From Massilia aurea (GTDB taxonomy: Bacteria; Pseudomonadota; Gammaproteobacteria; Burkholderiales; Burkholderiaceae_D): 64,000 bases of DNA. The stretch is taken from contig NZ_JANUGZ010000001.1 of the NCBI RefSeq assembly GCF_024753205.1, positions 434,001 to 498,000 of the forward strand, written 5' to 3'. Under the pieces are notes generated by a model. It worked only from the letters and a program-made list of their open reading frames with translations, made no database searches and was not told the DNA's origin. Shown here piece after piece: positions 36,952 through 44,551 of the stretch. Within the stretch, counting starts at the first letter, position 1. Every line of letters begins with the position of its first letter. A program made the position numbers and the translations under genes.

Positions 36952-38130
36952 CTAAGCCGCCACGTCACCCAGACAACGCAAATCCACAGCGTCAATGGTG
37001 CGGTTTCTTCCGGTCGTTTTAGCATGGTAAAGCGCCTGGTCAGCACGTAACAGCAACTCCGAAATCTGCTTGTCGGCCGAAATGCGCGTTACCATGCCGG
37101 CGCTGTACGTCATCGGATGCCCGAGCGCCTCGAATACCGTATCAGCCAGACGAGCTCGCAGTCGTTGATCGAAGTTCGGCACGGCGTTGTGCTCTCCTGC
37201 CATGAGCACGCAGAACTCTTCTCCACCGTACCGGCAGACGAGGTCACCGGAAAGGCTAACCTCCTGCATCAGTTTCGCAAACAACTGAAGTGCGCGATCG
37301 CCGGCATCATGTCCGCGCGTGTCGTTGATTTGCTTGAAGTGATCAATATCCATGATCAAAACACTGAGTGGTCGATTGTCGACATCGGTACTTGCGAGCT
37401 TCGCGTTCGCCAATGCAAGCCACGCTCGCCTGTTGAGAACACCAGTCAAACCATCCGTCGTCGCCAGCCGCTCAAGTGCCTGCGCCGCCTGCTCGCGATA
37501 GGCCAGCAGCATGCCGATCATGAGCAACACGACCGTGCAGTTGCCCGCGAACGCGAACGCGACGTTGATGGGATGCGGTGTCAGGAAAGCCGGAAAATCA
37601 GCAGGATAAAACGCTCCGAGCACCGCGCGGCAAGCGGTGACCAAGCCCTGGACAGTAAGTCCAACGATCGGGAGCCAGCGCCAGCGCGCACTGGTGCCAT
37701 GCGGCTTTTTCAGCAAGGTGACAACGATGAATCCCATCTGCAGGGCGAGCAGTCCGTTGGCCCAACCTACCCGGAAGGCATAGTCGGCAAATCCGACTGC
37801 ATAGCCGACTGTCAAAAATATCGCCAGAACCGCAGGGGTTTTGTCGATGGCCTTACGACCCGCCCACAGTTCGAACGCGGCAGCGCTACAGGCGAAACTA
37901 CCGGAAATGCATGCCATCGACAGGGTCGACAATAAGACGTCGGGAATGCTGTACGGCGTAGCCGAGCCTGATGCAAGCAATAGCGACCATCCGCAAGCTT
38001 GGGAGCCTGCGCTGACTTGCGCAAACCTGGCCGCCCTGTCAGCCCCATCCATAACGGCAAACAGCGCTAACGCCATGGTCACCATCGTGAGCGTCATGGC
38101 GACCAGTATTGAAGCGATATCAAAGGACAT
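36952..38130 (-). CDS. Membrane-bound GGDEF diguanylate cyclase
   Basis: A 392-aa inner-membrane protein with about six or seven N-terminal helices (residues 1-220) and a GGDEF domain (about 225-385). The domain has ATTDGLTGVLNRRAW, LIMDIDHFKQINDTRGHDAGDRAL and the active-site YGGEEFCVLM, so catalysis of 2 GTP to c-di-GMP is expected. The inhibitory RxxD site normally five residues before GGEEF is absent (LSGD precedes LVCRYGGEEF), so product inhibition should be lost. Codon use is less G+C-biased than in flanking pectin genes and the gene interrupts the island, suggesting insertion. The N-terminal sensor type is not recognised. Confidence 0.92.
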   Translation of the reverse strand: MSFDIASILVAMTLTMVTMALALFAVMDGADRAARFAQVSAGSQACGWSLLLASGSATPYSIPDVLLSTLSMACISGSFACSAAAFELWAGRKAIDKTPAVLAIFLTVGYAVGFADYAFRVGWANGLLALQMGFIVVTLLKKPHGTSARWRWLPIVGLTVQGLVTACRAVLGAFYPADFPAFLTPHPINVAFAFAGNCTVVLLMIGMLLAYREQAAQALERLATTDGLTGVLNRRAWLALANAKLASTDVDNRPLSVLIMDIDHFKQINDTRGHDAGDRALQLFAKLMQEVSLSGDLVCRYGGEEFCVLMAGEHNAVPNFDQRLRARLADTVFEALGHPMTYSAGMVTRISADKQISELLLRADQALYHAKTTGRNRTIDAVDLRCLGDVAA

Positions 38131-38214
38131 GACGGGTGTCCGAAATGCGCAGACGGAACGTCATGGTGACTGTCGCTGTATTAGGAGTCCGATAATGTAG
38201 CCGAATCTTTCTTG

Positions 38215-38234
38215 CAAGTAAAGCAAGTTACTTG
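38215..38234. promoter_or_regulatory. Inverted repeat upstream of the GGDEF gene
   Basis: CAAGTAA and TTACTTG are perfect inverted arms across 6 bases, about 85 bp upstream of the GGDEF start. A possible operator; no regulator is known. The rest of 38131-38346 shows no gene. Confidence 0.3.
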
Positions 38235-38346
38235 AGAAAATTTTACGGCAGTGGCGAATACCAGCGTTGGGTCGGAAGCAGCCGGTTCGTTCAAGAAGCC
38301 CGACGCCGTCGATGGCGTGACATCCCGACCGATCTGTTTCAGAAAT

Positions 38347-38670
38347 TCACGCCAGATGAAACACTTGGGTCAGTGGCCATTCCTTCGGCCGGTTGCCCGG
38401 CTCGACTTCCATCAGGTCGGCCATGTAGTCCCACCATTTGCGCATCACCGGATGCTGCGCCAGCGGGCCCAGGTCGTGGCCCGGGTGCAGCTTCATCACG
38501 GCGAACAGGTCGAGCGTCGCCTCGTCGAGGAAGATCGCATAGTCGTGAATACCTGCGCCGCCCAGCAGTTCGGCCAACTCGGGCCAGATCGCATCGTGCC
38601 GGCGGCGGTATTCGGCTTCGTTGCCGGCCTTGAGTTTCATGCGGAAGGCGCGCGTGGCGTGGCTGCTCAT
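38347..38670 (-). CDS. rhaM: L-rhamnose mutarotase
   Basis: A 107-aa dimeric ferredoxin-like-fold protein that interconverts alpha- and beta-L-rhamnopyranose (RhaM/RhaU). Signature segments are AFRMKLKAGNEAEYRRRHDAIWPELAELLGGAGIHDYAIFLDEATLDLFAVMKL, with His and Tyr acting as catalytic groups, and HPVMRKWWDYMADLMEVEPGN near the end. ATG 38670 is preceded by AGGAG at a rather long spacing. It is the last gene of the rhaD-rhaI-rhaM group on this strand. The equivalent gene in Rhizobium is called rhaU. Confidence 0.93.
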   Translation of the reverse strand: MSSHATRAFRMKLKAGNEAEYRRRHDAIWPELAELLGGAGIHDYAIFLDEATLDLFAVMKLHPGHDLGPLAQHPVMRKWWDYMADLMEVEPGNRPKEWPLTQVFHLA

Positions 38671-38735
38671 GGGTCTTGCTGCTCCTGCTGGTAGGTCGAA
38701 ATGGTTATCGGCGCCCGCAGGCGCCGATGGGTGGA

Positions 38736-40031
38736 TCAGACGATGCCGCTGCTGCTGGCGCCCGGCTTGACGGGCCGCAGGCCCGCGACGCGGTCGCGGT
38801 AGCCGCTGGCGCGGTAGCACGCCACCGGGTCGGCGGCGGCGCCCAGGCGCACGCGTGCCATCGCCAGGATCGGGCTGACGTCGGTGCGGAACGCGCGCTT
38901 GAGCGTCTGCGCTGCTTCGAGCACGTCGTTCTGCTCCTGCAGGCCGGCCAGTGCCACGCGGTCGACCAGGGCTGACTGCACGAAGGCGCGCTGCACTTCG
39001 ACCGCGCTGCTCATCAGGCTTTCGATCGGATCGGTCACGTTGTGCGACTGGTCCAGCATATAGGCCGGATTGAAGGCGTCGCCCTCGCGTTTGGCAGCGT
39101 CAGCCAGCTCGTTAAACACCAGGAACAGCTGGAACGGGTTGATCGAACCGGAATCGAGGTCGTCGTCGCCGTACTTGCTGTCGTTGAAGTGGAAGCCCCC
39201 CAGCTTGCCGAATTGCGCCAGGCGCGCCACGATCATCTCGATGTTCGTGTTCGGCGCGTGATGGCCCAGGTCGACCAGGCACTTGGCTTTTGGCCCCAGC
39301 TCGGTGGCGCAGGCGAAGCTCGTGCCCCAGTCGGCGATGGTGGTCGCATAGAACGCCGGCTCGAACAGCTTGTGCTCGATGAAGACGTTCCAGTCCGATG
39401 GCAGCGCGGCGTAGATCTCGCGCATGCTGTCCAGGTAGCGCTCGAGCGCGCCGCGCAGATTGTGCTGGCCCGGGAAGTTGGCGCCGTCGCCGACCCAGAC
39501 GGTCAGCGCCTTCGAGCCGATGGCCTGGCCGACCTCGATGCAGTCGATATTGTGGGCAATGGCCTGGGCGCGCACGGCGGCGCTGTTGGACGTCAGGCTG
39601 CCGAATTTATAGGTCTGGTCCTGGCCCTGCTGGTCCTGGAAGGTGTTGGAATTGACCGCGTCGAACACGAGGCCCAGCGCGCGAGCCGTCTCGCGCAGTT
39701 CGGCGGTGTCGGTCGGCTTGTCCCATGGGAAGTGCGGCGACACGCTCGGCGTGGCGCGGGTCAACTGGTGGATCACGGCGCAGTCTTCGAGCTTTTCGAA
39801 CACGTTGCGTGGCTCGCCCCGGCCCGGGAAGCGGGCAAAGCGCGTGCCGCCGGTGCCGGCGCCCCAGCTGGGCACCGCCACGGCGAAGGTCTGCGCCAGC
39901 GCCGTCAGTTGTTCGATGTCCAGGCCGCGGCGATCCAGCATGCCGCCCAATGCGTCATAGTCGGCCTGCAGTTGTGCGTGGTGTTTCGCATTCTGGTCCG
40001 CGACCAGGCCGGCGTCGATTACGCTCGTCAT
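38736..40031 (-). CDS. rhaI: L-rhamnose isomerase (RhaI type)
   Basis: A 431-aa xylose-isomerase-fold enzyme of the Pseudomonas stutzeri/Rhizobium type that converts L-rhamnose to L-rhamnulose with Mn2+. Visible features: VPSWGAGTGGTRFARFPGRGEP near residue 53, FDAVNSNTFQDQ, TVWVGDGANFPGQ, the metal-binding HKLFEPAFYAT, CLVDLGHHAPNTNIEMIVARL and GGFHFNDSKYGDDDLDSGSINPFQLFLVF (His/Asp ligands). AAGGAG lies upstream of the ATG. It lies 98 bp after rhaD; a GC hairpin without a T-run lies between, so they are probably one transcript. Confidence 0.95.
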   Translation of the reverse strand: MTSVIDAGLVADQNAKHHAQLQADYDALGGMLDRRGLDIEQLTALAQTFAVAVPSWGAGTGGTRFARFPGRGEPRNVFEKLEDCAVIHQLTRATPSVSPHFPWDKPTDTAELRETARALGLVFDAVNSNTFQDQQGQDQTYKFGSLTSNSAAVRAQAIAHNIDCIEVGQAIGSKALTVWVGDGANFPGQHNLRGALERYLDSMREIYAALPSDWNVFIEHKLFEPAFYATTIADWGTSFACATELGPKAKCLVDLGHHAPNTNIEMIVARLAQFGKLGGFHFNDSKYGDDDLDSGSINPFQLFLVFNELADAAKREGDAFNPAYMLDQSHNVTDPIESLMSSAVEVQRAFVQSALVDRVALAGLQEQNDVLEAAQTLKRAFRTDVSPILAMARVRLGAAADPVACYRASGYRDRVAGLRPVKPGASSSGIV

Positions 40032-40129
40032 ACTTGTCTCCTTGAGGCCGGCGGGCGAACCCGCCGATTGCCGGTGATGTGCCCGTCAAGGGCCGCACCC
40101 CGGCATGTTGTGATTTTATCTATCTTAAC

Positions 40130-42238
40130 TTATCGGGTAAACGCAGCGGCGTTTCCGGCGTCCACATTCAGGATGTTGCCGGTGCTCTTGCCCGATTTGT
40201 CGCTGGCGAAGAAGTAGACGGCTTCCGCGATATCCTCCGGCAGCACGGCCAGTTTCAGCATGCTGCGCTTGCGGTAGAACTCCTCGACGTCGTCAGCGTC
40301 GATCTTGTTGGAGGCGGCGCGTTCTTCCTTCCACTTGCCGTCCCAGATGCGCGAGCCGCGGATCACGGCATCCGGATTGACCACGTTGACGCGGATGCCG
40401 TATTCGGCGCCTTCCAGCGCCACGCAGCGCGCCAGATGCAGCTCGGCGGCCTTGGCGGTGCAATAGGCCGAGGCGCCGGCCGATGCCACCAGGCCGTTCT
40501 TGCTGCCGACGAAGACCATGCTGCCACCCAGGCCCTGCTGCTTCATGATGCGGAAGGCGGCGCGGCTGGCCAGGAAATAACCGGTGACGAGGATGTCCTG
40601 GTTGCGCTTCCAGATCTCGAGCGTCGTTTCGTCCAGTGGCGCGGCCGAGGCGATGCCGGCGTTCGAGACCAGAAGGTCGACGCCGCCGAAGCGCAGCGAC
40701 GCTGCTTCGAGGATGCCGGCCACGTCGTCTTCACTCGTGATGTTGGCGCGCACGATGCCGACGCTGTCCTTGCCGCCGACCTTGACCAGGTCGCGGCCCG
40801 CCTGCTCGAGCGCCTCCGGATCGATATCGGTCAGCATCACGCAAGCGCCTTCCTGCAGCAGCTGGCGGGCGACCGCCTGGCCGATGCCACCGGCGCCACC
40901 GGTGACCAGCGCGATGCGCCCGGCCAGGCTTTTCGGCTTGGGCATGCGCTGCAGCTTGGCTTCCTCGAGCAGCCAGTATTCGATGTCGAACGCTTCCTGT
41001 TCCGGCAGGCCGACGTAGGTGTCGACGCCATTCGCGCCGCGCATTACGTTGATCGCGTTGACATAGAATTCGCCGGCGATGCGCGCGGTGGCCTTGTCCT
41101 TCGCGAAGGCCAGCATGCCCACGCCCGGGATCAGGTAGATGATCGGGTTGGCATCGCGGACCTTCGGGCTGGTGCTGCGCTTGCAGCGCTCGTAATAGGC
41201 GGTGTAGTCGGCGCGGTAGTCGACCAGCGCCTGGTCCAGGCTCGCTGCCAGGCGGTCGAAGTCGGGCGCGGCCGGATCGAAGTCCAGCACCAGTGGGCGG
41301 ATCTTGGTGCGCAGGAAGTGGTCGGGGCATGAGGTGCCCAGGGCCGCCAGTGGCGCCAGGTCGGCACTGGTGACGAATTCGAGCACCGCGTCGCTGTCGT
41401 CGAAATGGCCGAGCTTGAATTCGTCCTTGCTGATCTTGCCGCGCAGGAGCGGCATCAGGCGGGCGGCCAGTGCAGCGCGCTCGGCTGGCGGCAAGACCTG
41501 CTTGGCCTGGCCGCCGAACACCGGCTGCTGGATGTTCGCCGCCAGCCAGTCCTCGGCACGCTTGATGACCGCAAGGGTCGTCTCGTAGCACGATTCGGAA
41601 GTATCGCCCCAGGTGAACAGGCCGTGGCCTTCCAGGATCAGGCCCTTCAACTGCGGGTTTGCCTGCGACACGGCTTCGAGCTTGAGGCCCAGGTCGTAAC
41701 CCGGGCGCTGCCATGGCAGCCAGCCCAGTTCACCTTCGAAGATTTTGGCGGTCAGCTCCTTGCTGTTCTTGCAGGCGGCGATGGCGATGCACGCGTCCGG
41801 GTGCATGTGATCGACGTGGCGGTGCGCGATATAGGCGTGCAGCGGGGTGTCGATGCTGGCTGCGCGCGGGTTCAGGTTGAACGTGCAGTGCGGCAGGTAG
41901 GCGACCATTTCATCTTCGTTCTCGAGACCCCGATAACGGTTCTTGAGCGCGTGCAGCTTGCTCATGTAGAGCGTCGAGAAGCCGTCGAGCTTGATGCTGC
42001 CCAGGTCGCCTCCCGAGCCCTTCACCCACAGCACCTCGACCTGCTCGCCCGACAGCGGATCGACCATGTCGATCTTGGCCGACGTGTTGCCGCCGCCAAA
42101 ATTGGTAATCCGCAGGTCGGAACCCAGCAGGTTGGACCGGTACAGCAATAGTTCCGGCTCGCTCAGCGTAGCAGCGACGCTGGCATCCCAGCGCGAGGTG
42201 ATCGGTTCACGCTGGTTCATTTCGCTCAAAGCGCCCAT
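40130..42238 (-). CDS. rhaD: Bifunctional rhamnulose-1-phosphate aldolase / L-lactaldehyde dehydrogenase
   Basis: A 702-aa fusion. The N-terminal class II aldolase half (about 1-430) has RITNFGGGNTSAKI, VKGSGGDLGSI and the zinc-binding HAYIAHRHVDHMHPD; it splits rhamnulose-1-phosphate into DHAP and L-lactaldehyde. The C-terminal short-chain dehydrogenase (about 445-702) has the NAD-binding ALVTGGAGGIGQAVA, VSNAGIAS and active-site ASAYCTAKAAELHLARC (Y-x-x-x-K), and oxidises lactaldehyde to lactate. The same fusion is known as RhaD in Rhizobium and RhaEW in Bacillus. ATG 42238 has AGGAG six bases upstream. Divergent from rhaR. Confidence 0.93.
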   Translation of the reverse strand: MGALSEMNQREPITSRWDASVAATLSEPELLLYRSNLLGSDLRITNFGGGNTSAKIDMVDPLSGEQVEVLWVKGSGGDLGSIKLDGFSTLYMSKLHALKNRYRGLENEDEMVAYLPHCTFNLNPRAASIDTPLHAYIAHRHVDHMHPDACIAIAACKNSKELTAKIFEGELGWLPWQRPGYDLGLKLEAVSQANPQLKGLILEGHGLFTWGDTSESCYETTLAVIKRAEDWLAANIQQPVFGGQAKQVLPPAERAALAARLMPLLRGKISKDEFKLGHFDDSDAVLEFVTSADLAPLAALGTSCPDHFLRTKIRPLVLDFDPAAPDFDRLAASLDQALVDYRADYTAYYERCKRSTSPKVRDANPIIYLIPGVGMLAFAKDKATARIAGEFYVNAINVMRGANGVDTYVGLPEQEAFDIEYWLLEEAKLQRMPKPKSLAGRIALVTGGAGGIGQAVARQLLQEGACVMLTDIDPEALEQAGRDLVKVGGKDSVGIVRANITSEDDVAGILEAASLRFGGVDLLVSNAGIASAAPLDETTLEIWKRNQDILVTGYFLASRAAFRIMKQQGLGGSMVFVGSKNGLVASAGASAYCTAKAAELHLARCVALEGAEYGIRVNVVNPDAVIRGSRIWDGKWKEERAASNKIDADDVEEFYRKRSMLKLAVLPEDIAEAVYFFASDKSGKSTGNILNVDAGNAAAFTR

Positions 42239-42241
42239 CAA

Positions 42242-42613
42242 TTTCTCCTAGTTGATTGTTTTGTCATCGACCGATGATCGATGCGTCTCTTCCATGTCCT
42301 GCATTCCAGTACTGCGGCCGGCCTGCCTTGCGCAATACGGCGTCGGCAGACAGTAGAAATCAGCGGCCACCGGGGTGTCAACGAGGAAGCAATCAACTTG
42401 CTGAGCAAGTTCCAATCAATCATTAACGTGATTGGATTGCGCGTTTGTGCAACGCAACGTGCGCAAATAATCAACCAATTGATCATTGGGTGATTGACCT
42501 TATTGCATCTTGAAATTACTCTTTTCCAACAAACCGCGATTCGGGCTGAAAAAGAGGCCCGAACGACGGATTCCACGCCGCAAAAATACAGACGGCATAA
42601 GGAGGAGACAAAT
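42242..42613. promoter_or_regulatory. Divergent rhaD-rhaR control region
   Basis: This 372-bp AT-richer stretch has no gene. It holds three symmetrical sites: AACTTGCT/AGCAAGTT with one central base (42395-42411), TCCAATCA/TGATTGGA across 10 bases (42411-42436), and AATCAACCAAT/ATTGGGTGATT across 5 bases (42469-42495, one mismatch). They probably bind the DeoR-type regulator and perhaps another factor. AAGGAGGAG at about 42599-42607 is the rhaR ribosome-binding site. Confidence 0.6.
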
Positions 42614-43474
42614 ATGGTGAATCACAAACGCCGCAAGCGTTTGCTGAAACTGCTTGCCGAGCATCAGACGGTAACGGTCCAGCAGCTTGTTGAATGGCTC
42701 AATGCGTCCCCGGCAACGGTCCGGCGCGATATCAGCTGGCTGGCTGGCCGCAATCTGCTCACGCGCAGTCGCGGCGGGGCCGAGAACCTGCTGCCCAGGA
42801 CACGCCAGTTCCCGCTCACGAGCGAAACGTTCCAGAACAATATCCAGTGCTTCGCATCGCGCAAGCGCGCCATCGCCCGCCATGCGGCCGGCATGTGCAC
42901 CGATGGCGAGACGATCATCATCAACGGTGGCACCACCACCTTTATGATGGCCGAGTTCCTCACCGATAAGCAGCTCAAGATCCTCACCAACTCGTTCCTG
43001 ATGGCCGAGCGCCTGCTGGTGTCCAGCGAGAACGAGATCATCGTCCCCGGCGGGCGTGTGTACCGCGAACAGAACGTCATCCTCTCGCCGTTCGACAATG
43101 ACATCACCCAGCACCACTACGCCGGCAAGATGTTCATGAGCGTGTATGGCCTGTCGCTGCTGGGCCTGATGGAAGCCGACCCGATGCTGATCCAGGCCGA
43201 GAAGCGCCTGATCAGCCAGACCGAGGAACTGATCGTGCTGGCAGACAGCTCGAAGTTCGCGCGCAAGGCCGGCCTGATCCTGTGCGGACTGGACCGCGTG
43301 TCCACCGTCATCACCGATACCGATGCTTCCGACAAGGCCGTGCAGCTGCTCGAGCAGTATGGCGTGAAGGTGGTCACGGTCGAACCGGACGGCGAATCGC
43401 TGGCGCTGCGCGCCTCGCGCTTCAATCCCCAATACGACATGCAGTCCGCCGCCCTGATGGAGATTTCCCATTGA
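42614..43474 (+). CDS. rhaR: DeoR/GlpR-family regulator of rhamnose genes
   Basis: A 286-aa transcription factor. The N-terminal winged helix-turn-helix is VTVQQLVEWLNASPATVRRDISWLAGRNLLTRSRGGA, the DeoR signature. The C-terminal sugar-phosphate sensor domain has IINGGTTTFMMAEFL, NEIIVPGGRVYREQNVIL and LADSSKFARKAG. The position between the rhaD-rhaI genes and the rhaSTPQK transporter matches the Rhizobium RhaR arrangement, so it likely represses the rha operons and responds to a rhamnose intermediate. A strong AAGGAGGAG lies 7 bases before the ATG. The stop overlaps the next gene's TTG start. Confidence 0.9.
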   Translation: MVNHKRRKRLLKLLAEHQTVTVQQLVEWLNASPATVRRDISWLAGRNLLTRSRGGAENLLPRTRQFPLTSETFQNNIQCFASRKRAIARHAAGMCTDGETIIINGGTTTFMMAEFLTDKQLKILTNSFLMAERLLVSSENEIIVPGGRVYREQNVILSPFDNDITQHHYAGKMFMSVYGLSLLGLMEADPMLIQAEKRLISQTEELIVLADSSKFARKAGLILCGLDRVSTVITDTDASDKAVQLLEQYGVKVVTVEPDGESLALRASRFNPQYDMQSAALMEISH

Positions 43475-44490
43475 AGATCAAACAGCTCCTGCTCGCCGCG
43501 GCAGCGGTCGGCGTGTTTGCCGGCCTGGCCGGCTGCGCCGACAAGAAAACCGACAAGCAGCCTGAAAAGACCCGCATCGCGATGGTCGTGAAGAGTCTCG
43601 GCAATGGCTTCTTCGACGCCGCCCACCAGGGCGCGAAGGACGCCGCCACCGAAATTGGCGGCGTCGAAATCATCTACACCGGCCCGACGACGCCCAGCGC
43701 CGAAGGCCAGATCGAGATCATCAATTCGCTCATCAGCCAGAAAGTCGACGCGATCGTGATTTCGGCCAACGACCCGAACGCCCTGATGCCGATCACCAAA
43801 AAGGCGATGCAGCGCGGGATCAAGGTGATCTCGTTCGACAGCGCGGTGGCCGCGGGCGGCCGCCAGATGCAGCTGAACCCGTCCAACGCGCAGCTGATCG
43901 GCGAGAAGCAGATCGAGATGGCCTCGGCCGAACTGCAAGGCAAGGGCGAGCTCGCGATCCTGTCGGCGTCGGCCCAGGCGACCAACCAGAACATCTGGAT
44001 CGGCGTGATGAAGAAAACGCTCGGCAAGCCCGAGTACGCCGGCCTGAAGCTCGTGGCCACCGTGTATGGCGACGACCAGTCGGACAAGAGCTACCGCGAA
44101 GCCATCGGCCTGCTGCGCAGCCACCCAAACCTGAAGGCGATCATCGCCCCGACCACGGTCGGCATTGTCGCGGCCAGCAAGGCCGTCGCCGATGAAGGCA
44201 TGGTCGGCAAGGTGTTCGTCACGGGCCTGGGCCTGCCGTCCGAGATGGCCGGCCACGTCAAGAGCGGCGCGGTGCGCGAGTTCGCGATCTGGAATCCGAT
44301 CGACCTCGGATATGCCGCCACGTATGCGGCGCACCAGTTCGTGACGGGCAAGGCCACGTCCGGCGCGGGCGCCAGCGTGTCGGTTGGCCGCCTTGGCAGC
44401 GTGACGCTGGACGCCAATGGCGAAGCCGCTCTCGGCCCGCCGTTCACGTACAACGCCGGCAACGTCGACAAGTTCGCCAAGCTGTTCTGA
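43471..44490 (+). CDS. rhaS: Rhamnose ABC transporter substrate-binding lipoprotein
   Basis: A 339-aa periplasmic binding protein of the ribose/rhamnose (type I) family. TTG at 43471 (overlapping the rhaR TGA as TTGA) begins a lipoprotein signal with lipobox LAGC (KIKQLLLAAAAVGVFAGLAGC); GGAG lies 8 bp upstream. The mature part starts with TRIAMVVKSLGNGFFDAAHQGAKDAA and has KVDAIVISANDPNALMP and GIKVISFDSAVAAGGRQMQLNPSN, close to RhaS. First gene of the transporter set. The TTG start implies modest or coupled translation. Confidence 0.9.
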   Translation: MKIKQLLLAAAAVGVFAGLAGCADKKTDKQPEKTRIAMVVKSLGNGFFDAAHQGAKDAATEIGGVEIIYTGPTTPSAEGQIEIINSLISQKVDAIVISANDPNALMPITKKAMQRGIKVISFDSAVAAGGRQMQLNPSNAQLIGEKQIEMASAELQGKGELAILSASAQATNQNIWIGVMKKTLGKPEYAGLKLVATVYGDDQSDKSYREAIGLLRSHPNLKAIIAPTTVGIVAASKAVADEGMVGKVFVTGLGLPSEMAGHVKSGAVREFAIWNPIDLGYAATYAAHQFVTGKATSGAGASVSVGRLGSVTLDANGEAALGPPFTYNAGNVDKFAKLF

Positions 44491-44551
44491 CCCGGCCCGT
44501 CCGCCGCGCGCATATCGCGCGCGGCGCCCCTCATCTGTTTTGCGACACCGA

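Noticed and set aside
40060..40078. Terminator between rhaD and rhaI
   Set aside because: A GGCGGG/CCCGCC hairpin is present, but with no T-run on the minus strand, and it lies just upstream of the rhaI ribosome-binding site.
44417..44551. N-terminal extension of RhaT
   Set aside because: The open frame continues 45 codons upstream of 44552 into the rhaS 3' end, with Ser/Arg/Pro-rich composition typical of a shadow frame.
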